Shown: positions 19,715 through 27,914 of the stretch, piece by piece
Layout: each line of letters opens with the position of its first letter
Position numbering within the stretch: position 1 is the stretch's first letter
NCBI GenBank assembly: GCA_001735895.1
Contig: DS021198.1
Location: 1,112,745 to 1,156,182, forward strand
Direction of reading: 5' to 3'
Source of the DNA: Olavius algarvensis Gamma 3 endosymbiont
Lineage (GTDB): Bacteria > Pseudomonadota > Gammaproteobacteria > GCA-001735895
Length of the DNA stretch: 43,438 nucleotides
Notes under the pieces: generated by a model
Databases searched by the model: none
Told to the model about the DNA's origin: nothing
The model's input: the letters and a program-made list of their open reading frames with translations, nothing else
Made by a program: the position numbers and the translations under genes

Positions 19715-19735
19715 AAAATCGCAAGCGGCGATTTT
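19715..19735 (-). terminator. Rho-independent-like terminator downstream of the rhodanese gene
   Basis: AAAATCGC-AAGCG-GCGATTTT perfect inverted repeat with A/T tracts on both flanks, about 40 bp past the stop at 19773. Confidence 0.5.
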
Positions 19736-19772
19736 GTCGGTAATAAATCGGTTACCATCCCTGCCTGGCAGG

Positions 19773-20435
19773 CTACTGCTGTTGCACCGGTTTAACGGTG
19801 GTCAGACCCAGGATTTCCCAGTTTTGCATGCCGCCGCGGTACCACTTGATCTTGTTGGCGGGATAGCCGAAGCCCAGCAGGTTTTTAATGTTGTTGGGCG
19901 ACTGGCCGCACCACATGCCGTTGCAGAACATCACCAGGACGCGGGCGTTTCTGAAATCCCACAATCCCTCGAGATTGCGGGCGTTGAAACGTTCCTCCAG
20001 TATTTCACCGATGGAAATAGGATCGGCGCCCTTGGCCGGGTTGAGGCTGGTCCAGGGAATATTGACGGCGCCGGGGATAGTTCCCTTGGCGACCCAGGCG
20101 GGTGTGCGCGAATCGATCACGACGATACTGTCGTCGCCCTCGCTCTTGCGCTTCAGGTAATCCAGCATTTCCAGTTCGGCGATCGTTTCAACGCCGGGCG
20201 CGAGGCTGGCCGGCTGAATACAAAATGGAGGGCATTTTCGCGATGTCTTGGCGAACGCCGGGTTTATCGTGTTTTTCTGGTTTTGATTGCGCATGACGTC
20301 GACCTTGGATTCGCCGTGCATGACCGAAACTTTTTCAATTTCCTTGGTGATGTTGACTTCGGCCGCCCGCAGGCCGGCGCTGTGCAAAGCCAATGAAATG
20401 CTACAGCTGAGAAACAGAACTTTAGTGATGTTCAT
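19773..20435 (-). CDS. Exported rhodanese-like domain protein
   Basis: Signal-like N-terminus MNITKVLFLSCSISLALHSAGLRA; SIVVIDSRTPAWVAKGTIPGAVNIPW; active-site loop VLVMFCNGMWCGQSPNNIKNLLGFGYP. Start trimmed from TTG 20444 to ATG 20435. Confidence 0.85.
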   Translation of the reverse strand: MNITKVLFLSCSISLALHSAGLRAAEVNITKEIEKVSVMHGESKVDVMRNQNQKNTINPAFAKTSRKCPPFCIQPASLAPGVETIAELEMLDYLKRKSEGDDSIVVIDSRTPAWVAKGTIPGAVNIPWTSLNPAKGADPISIGEILEERFNARNLEGLWDFRNARVLVMFCNGMWCGQSPNNIKNLLGFGYPANKIKWYRGGMQNWEILGLTTVKPVQQQ

Positions 20436-20453
20436 TACTGGCAACTCCGGTTA

Positions 20454-20472
20454 AACCAGAATGATTCTGGTT
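20454..20472. promoter_or_regulatory. Perfect 19-bp dyad upstream of rhodanese gene; candidate operator
   Basis: AACCAGAATGATTCTGGTT: 9-bp arms around one central base, 18 bp upstream of the ATG at 20435. Confidence 0.4.
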
Positions 20473-20513
20473 GCGATTACTTATGGTCGCGTTGGACCTG
20501 ATTATTATACTAG

Positions 20514-20664
20514 GGAAGCTCTGAACAATTCATCCTGAATTGTCAGAGCACGGAGAAACGAGAATGCGATTTTCGTTTCTCCTTCATTTTTCAATGTCTT
20601 GCAGTCATTGAAAAATGAAGGCACGTGCATGTACCGCGGAAACTCCGAAAAGATCAGAGTTTCC
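20514..20664. mobile_element. MITE-like non-autonomous element, IS5-related, CTAG target duplication
   Basis: Flanked by CTAG at 20510-20513 and 20665-20668; ends GGAAGCTCTGA and (rc) GGAAACTCTGA; interior is four consecutive inverted repeats. Confidence 0.8.
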
Positions 20665-20670
20665 CTAGTG

Positions 20671-20967
20671 CTATTTCGGCATTATCAGGGTCTTCAAATC
20701 GATGGTGTGTAACACCAGATGATGCTCGAAATAAACCCTGAAGGAGCCGTAAACCCATTCGCTTATCGGCGGTTCGCCAATCGGACCGAAACGCTCGTCG
20801 GGTTCTCCGAATTGACTGAGTACCTCGTCCATGCTGATGCCGCGCCGCGGCATTACCTGATGCTCTGTTGACGCAACATGGCCCGGGATGACCAACGCGT
20901 CGCCGGCACTCGCGGGTTGCAGGATTAAACTGCAGCCCAGGAGTAACAAATAAAGTCCTGTGCGCAT
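20671..20967 (-). CDS. Small exported hypothetical protein
   Basis: Signal peptide MRTGLYLLLLGCSLILQPASAG; RRGISMDEVLSQFGEPDERFGPIGEPPISEWVYGSFRVYFEHHLVLHTID resembles SmpA/OmlA-like repeats in small lipoproteins. Stop codon 2 bp from the MITE target duplication. Confidence 0.65.
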   Translation of the reverse strand: MRTGLYLLLLGCSLILQPASAGDALVIPGHVASTEHQVMPRRGISMDEVLSQFGEPDERFGPIGEPPISEWVYGSFRVYFEHHLVLHTIDLKTLIMPK

Positions 20968-21089
20968 GTTTTCTAAGTCTCCAAATGCATTGCGTATAAC
21001 TATAGCACACCCAAGTGCAGTGACAAGTGTGCGGCAATTCGCAGCGGTCGTGGTGGTGGCCCACTCTTATTCATGGTTTAATCCGCCGC

Positions 21090-22337
21090 ATGAATTTTCC
21101 GCTCGAGATTTTTATCGGTTTACGCTACACGCGGGCCAAGCGCCGTAATCATTTTATTTCCTTCATTTCGCTGATTTCGATGCTGGGTATCGCACTCGGG
21201 GTCATGGCGTTGATTGTGGTATTGTCGGTGATGAACGGGTTTGAGAACGAATTGCGCGGGCGCATCCTGGGAATGGTATCGCATGTCACGGTATCGAGTT
21301 TTCGCGGGCCATTGCAGGATTGGCAAACCTTGCGCTCGCAAACCCTGGATCACCCGCAGGTGATCGGCGGCGCCCCCTACACCGAAGCCGAAGCGATGAT
21401 ATCGAATTTGTCTTCGGTTAGCGGTGCGCTGGTGCGCGGTATCGATCCGCTGCATGAAATCGAGGTTTCGGAAATCCACCGGCATATGGAATTCGGCGCC
21501 CTCAGCGATCTGGTGGCGGGCGAGTATGGCATCGTGCTCGGTAGCGGCCTGGCCAATTCGCTCGACGTGGTGCCGGGCGATCGCGTCACCATGGTTACCC
21601 CGCAGGCGACCGCGTCGCCTTTGGGATTTTTGCCGCGTCTGCGCCGTTTCAAGGTGGTCGGAATTTTTGAAATCGGCGTTTACGAATATGATCGCAGCAG
21701 CGCGCTGGTGCATTACCAGGATGCCAGTAAGTTGTTCAGACTGGAGGGTGGGGTTAGCGGCATCCGTCTGAAATTGGAGGACCTCGACCTGGCGCCGTTG
21801 GTGCGGCACGATCTGAAGCAAAGTATTGGGTTACAGTACTGGGTATCGGACTGGACTCTGCGCCACAGCAACTACTTCAAGGCGGTGCGTACCGAGAAAA
21901 CCGTCATGTTTATCATTCTTTCGCTGATTGTCGCGGTGGCGGCTTTCAATATCGTCTCCACGCTGGTCATGGTGGTCACCGACAAGCAGGCGGATATTGC
22001 GATCTTGCGTACCCTGGGCATGTCGCCATCGTCGATCATGTGGGTTTTTATGGTGCAGGGAACCCTAATCGGATTGATCGGTACTCTGATTGGGCTGGTT
22101 AGCGGAGTGCTGGTGGCGTCGCATGTGGATGTCATCGTGCCCGCACTGGAGCAATTTTTTCATACCCAGTTCCTGCCGCGCGGCGTTTATCCGATTACCG
22201 ATTTGCCGTCCGAGATGAAGCAGTCCGATATCGTCAGGATTACGCTGCTGTCGTTCGGGGTGTCGGTGATCGCAACGCTTTACCCGGCGTTACGCGCTTC
22301 CAAAACGCGACCGGCCGAAGCGCTTAGTTATGAGTAA
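21090..22337 (+). CDS. lolC: Lipoprotein-releasing ABC transporter permease (LolC/LolE family)
   Basis: MNFPLEIFIGLRYTRAKRRNHFISFISLISMLGIALGVMALIVVLSVMNGFE; C-terminal FtsX-like permease domain. Start trimmed from 21027 to 21090. Confidence 0.92.
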   Translation: MNFPLEIFIGLRYTRAKRRNHFISFISLISMLGIALGVMALIVVLSVMNGFENELRGRILGMVSHVTVSSFRGPLQDWQTLRSQTLDHPQVIGGAPYTEAEAMISNLSSVSGALVRGIDPLHEIEVSEIHRHMEFGALSDLVAGEYGIVLGSGLANSLDVVPGDRVTMVTPQATASPLGFLPRLRRFKVVGIFEIGVYEYDRSSALVHYQDASKLFRLEGGVSGIRLKLEDLDLAPLVRHDLKQSIGLQYWVSDWTLRHSNYFKAVRTEKTVMFIILSLIVAVAAFNIVSTLVMVVTDKQADIAILRTLGMSPSSIMWVFMVQGTLIGLIGTLIGLVSGVLVASHVDVIVPALEQFFHTQFLPRGVYPITDLPSEMKQSDIVRITLLSFGVSVIATLYPALRASKTRPAEALSYE

Positions 22338-22349
22338 TCGGGAAGAAAT

Positions 22350-23030
22350 GTGGCGGCGGTAATCGAGGCCAGCGCGGTTCGCAAGGCCTTCCGCCAGGGT
22401 AAACTCGACGTCGAGGTACTCAAGGGCGTCGATTTCAGCGTCGCCGCGGGCGAAAGTCACGCCATCCTGGGCGCCTCGGGCGCCGGTAAATCAACCCTGA
22501 TGCATTTGCTGGGTGGTCTCGATCATGCCAGCGGCGGCGAAATCAGGGTCGCGGGCAGTCCCCTGGCTCAGCTCTCCGAAGCCGATCTGGGACGGCTGCG
22601 TAATCGCCATCTCGGTTTTATATACCAATTTCATCATTTGTTGCCGGAATTCAGCGCGCTCGAAAATATCGCCATGCCATTGTTAATCAGGCGTGAGTCG
22701 CGCCGCGTGGCGGGTATCGTTGCGCAGGACTGGCTGCTCCGGGTCGGGCTCGAACAGCGCGCCGCTCATAAACCCGGCGAGATGTCGGGTGGGGAGCGAC
22801 AACGCGTGGCGCTGGCGCGGGCGTTGGTAACCCGGCCGGATTGCCTGCTCGCGGACGAGCCGACGGGTAATCTGGATCAGCACACCGCGGCGCAGATGCT
22901 GGAATTGATGCTGGGTTTAAACCGCGAGCTCAATACCGCGTTAGTGGTCGTGACCCACGATCTCGCCATCGCCGCGCGCATGCAGTATCGCTGGCACATG
23001 CTCGACGGGGTACTGCGGCCGGAGTCCTAA
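22350..23030 (+). CDS. lolD: Lipoprotein-releasing ABC transporter ATP-binding protein
   Basis: Walker A GASGAGKST; LGFIYQFHHLLPEFSALENIAMPLLI; MSGGERQRVALARALVTRPDCLLADEPTGNLD. GTG start. Confidence 0.93.
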   Translation: MAAVIEASAVRKAFRQGKLDVEVLKGVDFSVAAGESHAILGASGAGKSTLMHLLGGLDHASGGEIRVAGSPLAQLSEADLGRLRNRHLGFIYQFHHLLPEFSALENIAMPLLIRRESRRVAGIVAQDWLLRVGLEQRAAHKPGEMSGGERQRVALARALVTRPDCLLADEPTGNLDQHTAAQMLELMLGLNRELNTALVVVTHDLAIAARMQYRWHMLDGVLRPES

Positions 23031-23081
23031 GAGGTTCCGATTGAAAATTGAATGGTGTTGAGACGTTTCGCTCGCTTCGAG

Positions 23082-23152
23082 GGGGACAGGACAAACGTCG
23101 CTGAAGAACCGCGCGATAATCTGGTAAGCAGTGCGACGTTTGGACTGTCCCC
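23082..23152. repeat. REP-like imperfect inverted repeat
   Basis: Left arm GGGGACAGGACAAACGTCG (23082-23100); right arm CGACGTTTGGACTGTCCCC (23134-23152); 17/19 complementary. Confidence 0.55.
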
Positions 23153-23271
23153 GAGAATCCGAACCTTGGGTAGTTTGGGGTCAGAATTGAGTTTTTGCCG
23201 ACACTTGCTTACTTGGCCGACTAGAGTTCCGACGGCGGGCGCCGTACCTATTGAATCATGCCGGCGGCAGC

Positions 23272-23883
23272 TTAAGTCAACTGAGCCTTGAGGAAACCGC
23301 AGTAGATCAGCATGACCGGAATTTGCAGCACCATGTAAATGGCATCGGAGACCAGGCGAATGCTGCCCTCGACCACCAGTCGGCGGTCTACCCAGCGCGA
23401 CAATGGAATGCTCAGCTCGCGCGTCACGAAATAGGCTAGCGCCATGTAGGCAATGAGTTTCAGGATAGTGGCAATCGACGGAATCAGCGTCAGACCGCCC
23501 ATGGCTTGCAGGTACTGCCCGTGAAAAACCAGCGCAATGCTAAACGTGCTTTGCAGGGGCAAGGCAAATACGGGGTGACTTACCAGCGGCAAGAATGCCA
23601 GCAGCAATCCTGCGACAAATAGGATGTTGACGATATCCCTGAATTCGTTTTGCTGCGCCAAGGCTTGCCAGAAATCGAGGCTGGTGGAGTTTTCGTCGAT
23701 TACCGGGTAAATCTGGCTAACGACGACGAGTAAGACCAGAATGCGGATAATCGGACAGATAATATGTTCCAGAATCCATACCGTGGTAGCGACTTCGCGC
23801 GCCTGATAGAGCAGATAAAAACACAGGCCGGTGCCCAGCAGCACGGTGCCGGCGGTGATCGAGACTACCAGAAACAGGTTCAA
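23272..23883 (-). CDS. Hypothetical multi-pass membrane protein
   Basis: Several hydrophobic segments; same strand and adjacent to the DUF2062 gene. Confidence 0.7.
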   Translation of the reverse strand: MNLFLVVSITAGTVLLGTGLCFYLLYQAREVATTVWILEHIICPIIRILVLLVVVSQIYPVIDENSTSLDFWQALAQQNEFRDIVNILFVAGLLLAFLPLVSHPVFALPLQSTFSIALVFHGQYLQAMGGLTLIPSIATILKLIAYMALAYFVTRELSIPLSRWVDRRLVVEGSIRLVSDAIYMVLQIPVMLIYCGFLKAQLT

Positions 23884-23885
23884 TA

Positions 23886-24431
23886 TTAATCGGCGTTCTT
23901 ACGCCGGCGGCGGCGATTATGTAAACGCCTGGCGCGTGCTTTGATGTGACTCAAAATGTGCATATGCCACAACAGACGCGCTGCTGCGAAGGCGGCGACC
24001 GAGGCAATCAGACCGACCGTGAAACAGCCCAACAGAAACGGTTGCCAGATCGCAGTCAGGCCATTGACCAGCCAGTCGAAGCTCAGTTCGAAATTGAAGC
24101 CATTGGGCTCCAGGTCGAGCATTTTGACCCCCAGTTTGTAACAAAAATAATACATCGGGCCTATGGTCAGGGGGTTGCTGACCCACACCGTCGGTACCGC
24201 GACAAGTATGTTGACTCGCAGCAAGATCGCGCCGACGGCGGCGATCAGCATTTGAAACGGGACCGGAATAAAAGCGCAAAACATACCCAGCGCGAGCGCT
24301 AGCGGAAACGAGCGCCGGTTGATATGCCACAGCGACGGCTCCTGCAACCGCGGGCCCAGTAATTTGATCCAGCGGTTCTGTGTGATGACGTCGGGCTGCG
24401 GCAAGAATTTTCTTACAATCTTCCTTGCCAT
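23886..24431 (-). CDS. DUF2062 domain-containing membrane protein
   Basis: WHINRRSFPLALALGMFCAFIPVPFQMLIAAVGAILLRVNILVAVPTVWVSNPLTIGPMYYFCYKLG matches the DUF2062 pattern. Confidence 0.88.
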   Translation of the reverse strand: MARKIVRKFLPQPDVITQNRWIKLLGPRLQEPSLWHINRRSFPLALALGMFCAFIPVPFQMLIAAVGAILLRVNILVAVPTVWVSNPLTIGPMYYFCYKLGVKMLDLEPNGFNFELSFDWLVNGLTAIWQPFLLGCFTVGLIASVAAFAAARLLWHMHILSHIKARARRLHNRRRRRKNAD

Positions 24432-24510
24432 GATAATTGTATTATCGGCAGTAATTCAATATTCTGCAAAGAGTTGGATCACATAACAGGGAAATCAGGG
24501 CAGGGATCGC

Positions 24511-26793
24511 ATGCCCCAACACGCGGTGGCAATTATGCTGGGTTCGTTGCTGGCTTATTACGGCAACGAGTTACCGGATCGATATTGGTCGGCTTATGCG
24601 CCGATACTCTTATTATTGTGCCGTTACAACCCACCTTATCGCCTGCTGCTGCTCGCCGGCGCCGCCTATTTATGGAGTTCGGCGCTGCTTCACTACCATC
24701 TGGATCATCGTCTGATCGAGGCCTTCGATCAGCGGTTCACCCGGCTGCAGGCCGTGGTGGCCGATATCCCCGAAGTCGATGCCGGCCGCGTTCGCCTGGA
24801 TTTAAATCACCCCGAAATCGACAACTATCCCGGCCAGCTGCCGCGACGGTTGCGCTTGAACTGGTACCAGGATGAAGTGATTCCGCAAGCGGGCGAGCGC
24901 TGGCAGTTCGTGGTCAAATTGAGACAACCCAGGGGGAGCTTGAATCCGGACAGCTTCGACTTCGAAGCCTGGCAGTTTAGCCGCGGTATCGACGCGCGTG
25001 GTTATATCCGCAATTCCACTTTGAATGCCCGGCTCGAGCCCGCGAGCCCGTGGCAAATTAACTTTTGGCGCATGCGCCTGGCTAGCGCAATCGATGTCGG
25101 TTGCGGCGCTTGCTCGCATAAGGGATTGATCAAGGCATTGGCGTTGGGATTTCGCGGCGATATCACGCCGGCCGATAAAAATTTGCTGCAATCCAGCGGA
25201 ACCGCACACTTGCTGGCGATCTCCGGATTACACGTCGGCCTGGTAGCTTGGTTGATGTATGGCGTCGGGCGTTGCTGCTGGCGCTTAGGCTTGCATCCGG
25301 GCAGGCTCAATCGCATACAGACAGCTGCCGTAATGGCTATCCTGGGCGCCAGTCTTTACGCCGCGCTGGCCGGCTTTAGCCTGCCTACCGTGCGCGCTCT
25401 GGTAATGCTGGTAATCCTGTTACTGGCGATGCTGCTCGGCAACCGCGTCAATCTGCTGCAGTCGCTGTCATTGGCGGTGGCGACGATTCTGCTCGTCGAT
25501 CCGCGCGCAGTCGGCTCAAATTCTTTCTGGTTGAGCCTTAGTGCCCTGTTGGTGATCGCTTTTGTCCAGTTCCGCCTACCCGAGCGGATCAGTTGGTGGC
25601 GCCAGTTGATTGCGTTGCAATGCTGCTTTTCATTGGCGATGCTGCCCCTGGGCCTGTTGATTTTCGAGCAAATCAATCCCGCCGGCTTGCCGGCGAACCT
25701 GGTGGCGATCCCGGTCATCAGCTTTATTGTTTTACCGGCAATATTGTGTGCTAGCCTGCTGGCGCTGGGGGGGCTGGAATTTGCCGGATCGCTGTTTTGG
25801 CTGGCCGACAGGGTATTGCAGACATTGCTTGAATATCTCGGTTTCCTGTTGTCCAGCGGCATGAGTCCGATGGTAGGCGTATACCCGCTGACCCTGCTAT
25901 TGCTGATATTGGCGGCGATAGTCTGGCTATTGTTGCCGCGCGGTCTCGGCTTAGGTGCGGTCACGCTGGTCGGTCTATCTCTGATGCTAGGCTGGCAACC
26001 GGCCCGGCCCGAGCAGGGTGCATTCGAAATGTTGGTCTTCGATGTCGGCATGGGAACTTCAATCCTGCTGACAACGCGCCATCACAGCCTGGTGTACGAT
26101 TTCGGACCCGGCAAAGCCGGCGTTTTCAGCGCGACGAACTGGGGTTTGTTGCCGAGTCTGCGCAAACGCGGCATCGAGCGGCCGGATTTGGCCATTGTCA
26201 GCCACGTTGACCAGGATCATAGCGGCGGTTTACATGCCTTTTTGGACGATCATCGGCAACTATTCCTGCTTTCGGGTACGCCGCGAGAGCTCGAATCCCG
26301 AATTACCGACCGCCATCGGGTACGCTCCTGCCACCAATTCCCCGACTGGACCTGGGACGGGGTGAAGTTCCGTTTTCTGCCCGGTTCGAGCGACTACGGC
26401 GATACCAATAACCGCTCCTGTGTGCTGATGATCCAAGGCAATCATCGCGTATTGTTGGCCGGCGATATCGAAGCGGCGCGCGAACAGCGTTTGATCGCCC
26501 GGTACGGACCCGCTTTGGCTGCTGATGTCTTGCTGGCGCCGCACCATGGCAGTCTAACTTCGTCCAGCGCCGGTTTTGTGTCCCAGGTAAAACCGCGGCA
26601 TGTCATATATACGCTGTCCCGCGGCAATCGTTGGGGTTTTCCGGCGCCGGCGGTGGTAGCCCGCTACGCGGCTCTGGGAAGCCGCCAGTTTCGTAACGAT
26701 TTTGACGGCGCAATTACCGTCGACAGCGGCGCTGAGGGGTTGTCTATCGTTGCCGAACGCAACCCCGAATCCCGTATTTGGAGGCGATGGTAA
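24511..26793 (+). CDS. comEC: DNA internalization competence protein ComEC/Rec2
   Basis: N-terminal ComEC domain, competence TM domain (SSGTAHLLAISGLHVGLVAWLMYGVGR), C-terminal metallo-beta-lactamase-like domain (VSHVDQDHSGGLHAF, LLAPHHGSLTSSS). Confidence 0.93.
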   Translation: MPQHAVAIMLGSLLAYYGNELPDRYWSAYAPILLLLCRYNPPYRLLLLAGAAYLWSSALLHYHLDHRLIEAFDQRFTRLQAVVADIPEVDAGRVRLDLNHPEIDNYPGQLPRRLRLNWYQDEVIPQAGERWQFVVKLRQPRGSLNPDSFDFEAWQFSRGIDARGYIRNSTLNARLEPASPWQINFWRMRLASAIDVGCGACSHKGLIKALALGFRGDITPADKNLLQSSGTAHLLAISGLHVGLVAWLMYGVGRCCWRLGLHPGRLNRIQTAAVMAILGASLYAALAGFSLPTVRALVMLVILLLAMLLGNRVNLLQSLSLAVATILLVDPRAVGSNSFWLSLSALLVIAFVQFRLPERISWWRQLIALQCCFSLAMLPLGLLIFEQINPAGLPANLVAIPVISFIVLPAILCASLLALGGLEFAGSLFWLADRVLQTLLEYLGFLLSSGMSPMVGVYPLTLLLLILAAIVWLLLPRGLGLGAVTLVGLSLMLGWQPARPEQGAFEMLVFDVGMGTSILLTTRHHSLVYDFGPGKAGVFSATNWGLLPSLRKRGIERPDLAIVSHVDQDHSGGLHAFLDDHRQLFLLSGTPRELESRITDRHRVRSCHQFPDWTWDGVKFRFLPGSSDYGDTNNRSCVLMIQGNHRVLLAGDIEAAREQRLIARYGPALAADVLLAPHHGSLTSSSAGFVSQVKPRHVIYTLSRGNRWGFPAPAVVARYAALGSRQFRNDFDGAITVDSGAEGLSIVAERNPESRIWRRW

Positions 26794-26844
26794 AAAGCCT
26801 TCGGTCACAGTATGATGTGCGGCATTTAATTCCGAGGACAAAGC

Positions 26845-27462
26845 GTGTTCGAACTGGTTCAGGCGGGTGGCTGGCTGATGATTCCGATTTTGTTGTGCTC
26901 CGTGCTGGCCGCGGCCATCATCATCGAACGGACGTGGACTCTGCGCCAAAAAAAAGTAATTCCGGAAAAATTGTTGACCGGTATCTGGAACCTGCTCAGC
27001 AGCGATGCGCTGACCGATCAGCATATCGCCGAAATCGAAAACGGATCTCCGCTAGGCAAGGTGCTTGCCGCCGGACTGATCAACCGTCACCTGTCGCGTG
27101 ACTTGATCCGCGAAAGCATCGAGGAAACCGGCCGTCACGTGGTGCACGAGATGGAACGTTTCATGAATACGCTGGGTACGATTTCGACGATTACGCCGCT
27201 GCTAGGCCTGCTTGGCACCGTCATCGGCATGATACGCGTATTCACCGCAATTACCGTGGTCGGCGTCGGCGACCCCGGGCAACTGGCCGGCGGTATCTCC
27301 GAAGCCCTGATCACGACCGCGGCCGGCTTGACCATCGCGATTCCCAGCCTGATTTTTCATCGCCATTTGAAGCGCCAAATCGACGAGCTGGTGGTGGCGA
27401 TGGAGCAGGAAGCGATGAAGCTGGTTGAATTTCTGCACGGCGATCGTAAACAACTGGGATGA
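26845..27462 (+). CDS. exbB: MotA/TolQ/ExbB proton channel family protein
   Basis: MNTLGTISTITPLLGLLGTVIGMIRVF...GGISEALITTAAGLTIAIPSLIFHRHLKRQIDELV. Confidence 0.92.
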   Translation: MFELVQAGGWLMIPILLCSVLAAAIIIERTWTLRQKKVIPEKLLTGIWNLLSSDALTDQHIAEIENGSPLGKVLAAGLINRHLSRDLIRESIEETGRHVVHEMERFMNTLGTISTITPLLGLLGTVIGMIRVFTAITVVGVGDPGQLAGGISEALITTAAGLTIAIPSLIFHRHLKRQIDELVVAMEQEAMKLVEFLHGDRKQLG

Positions 27463-27466
27463 GGCG

Positions 27467-27883
27467 ATGAATTTTTATCACGGCAAACCCGAGGAAGACG
27501 TTCATATCAACCTGACGCCGCTCATCGATGTCGTCTTCCTGTTGTTGATTTTCTTCATGGTATCGACCACTTTCGATACGACCTCGCAATTGAAGATCAA
27601 ACTGCCCGAAGCGAACCAGGTGCAAATGCAAGACCCGCCGCAAAAGCTAAATCTTTTAATCGATGCCGATGGGAGTTTCTTTTTGAATTCGCGCGAATTG
27701 ACCAATAGCAAAAGCGCAACCTTAAAAGCGGCGCTAGAGCGCGCCATGAACGGAACCCGGTTGCCGATTGTTATCCAGTCGGACGCCGATTCACCCGTGC
27801 AATCGCTGGTAACCGCGATGGACGTGATCGGACAAATGGGCCTGACTCAAGTTTCGATAGCTACCACGCGTCCCATCGAGTAG
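27467..27883 (+). CDS. exbD: ExbD/TolR family protein
   Basis: INLTPLIDVVFLLLIFFMVSTTF motif. Start trimmed from 27425 to 27467. Confidence 0.92.
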   Translation: MNFYHGKPEEDVHINLTPLIDVVFLLLIFFMVSTTFDTTSQLKIKLPEANQVQMQDPPQKLNLLIDADGSFFLNSRELTNSKSATLKAALERAMNGTRLPIVIQSDADSPVQSLVTAMDVIGQMGLTQVSIATTRPIE

Positions 27884-27914
27884 CTGAATCCGTGCCGAAT
27901 CCGAGGTTTGGGCA

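Noticed and set aside
19734-20396. 220-aa plus-strand ORF
   Set aside because: Antisense to the exported rhodanese gene, which has clear motifs.
21120-21821. 233-aa minus-strand ORF
   Set aside because: Antisense to lolC; no recognisable domain.
23052-23291. 79-aa plus-strand ORF
   Set aside because: Runs through the REP-like inverted repeat; no protein similarity recognised.
25356-26051. 231-aa minus-strand ORF
   Set aside because: Antisense to comEC.
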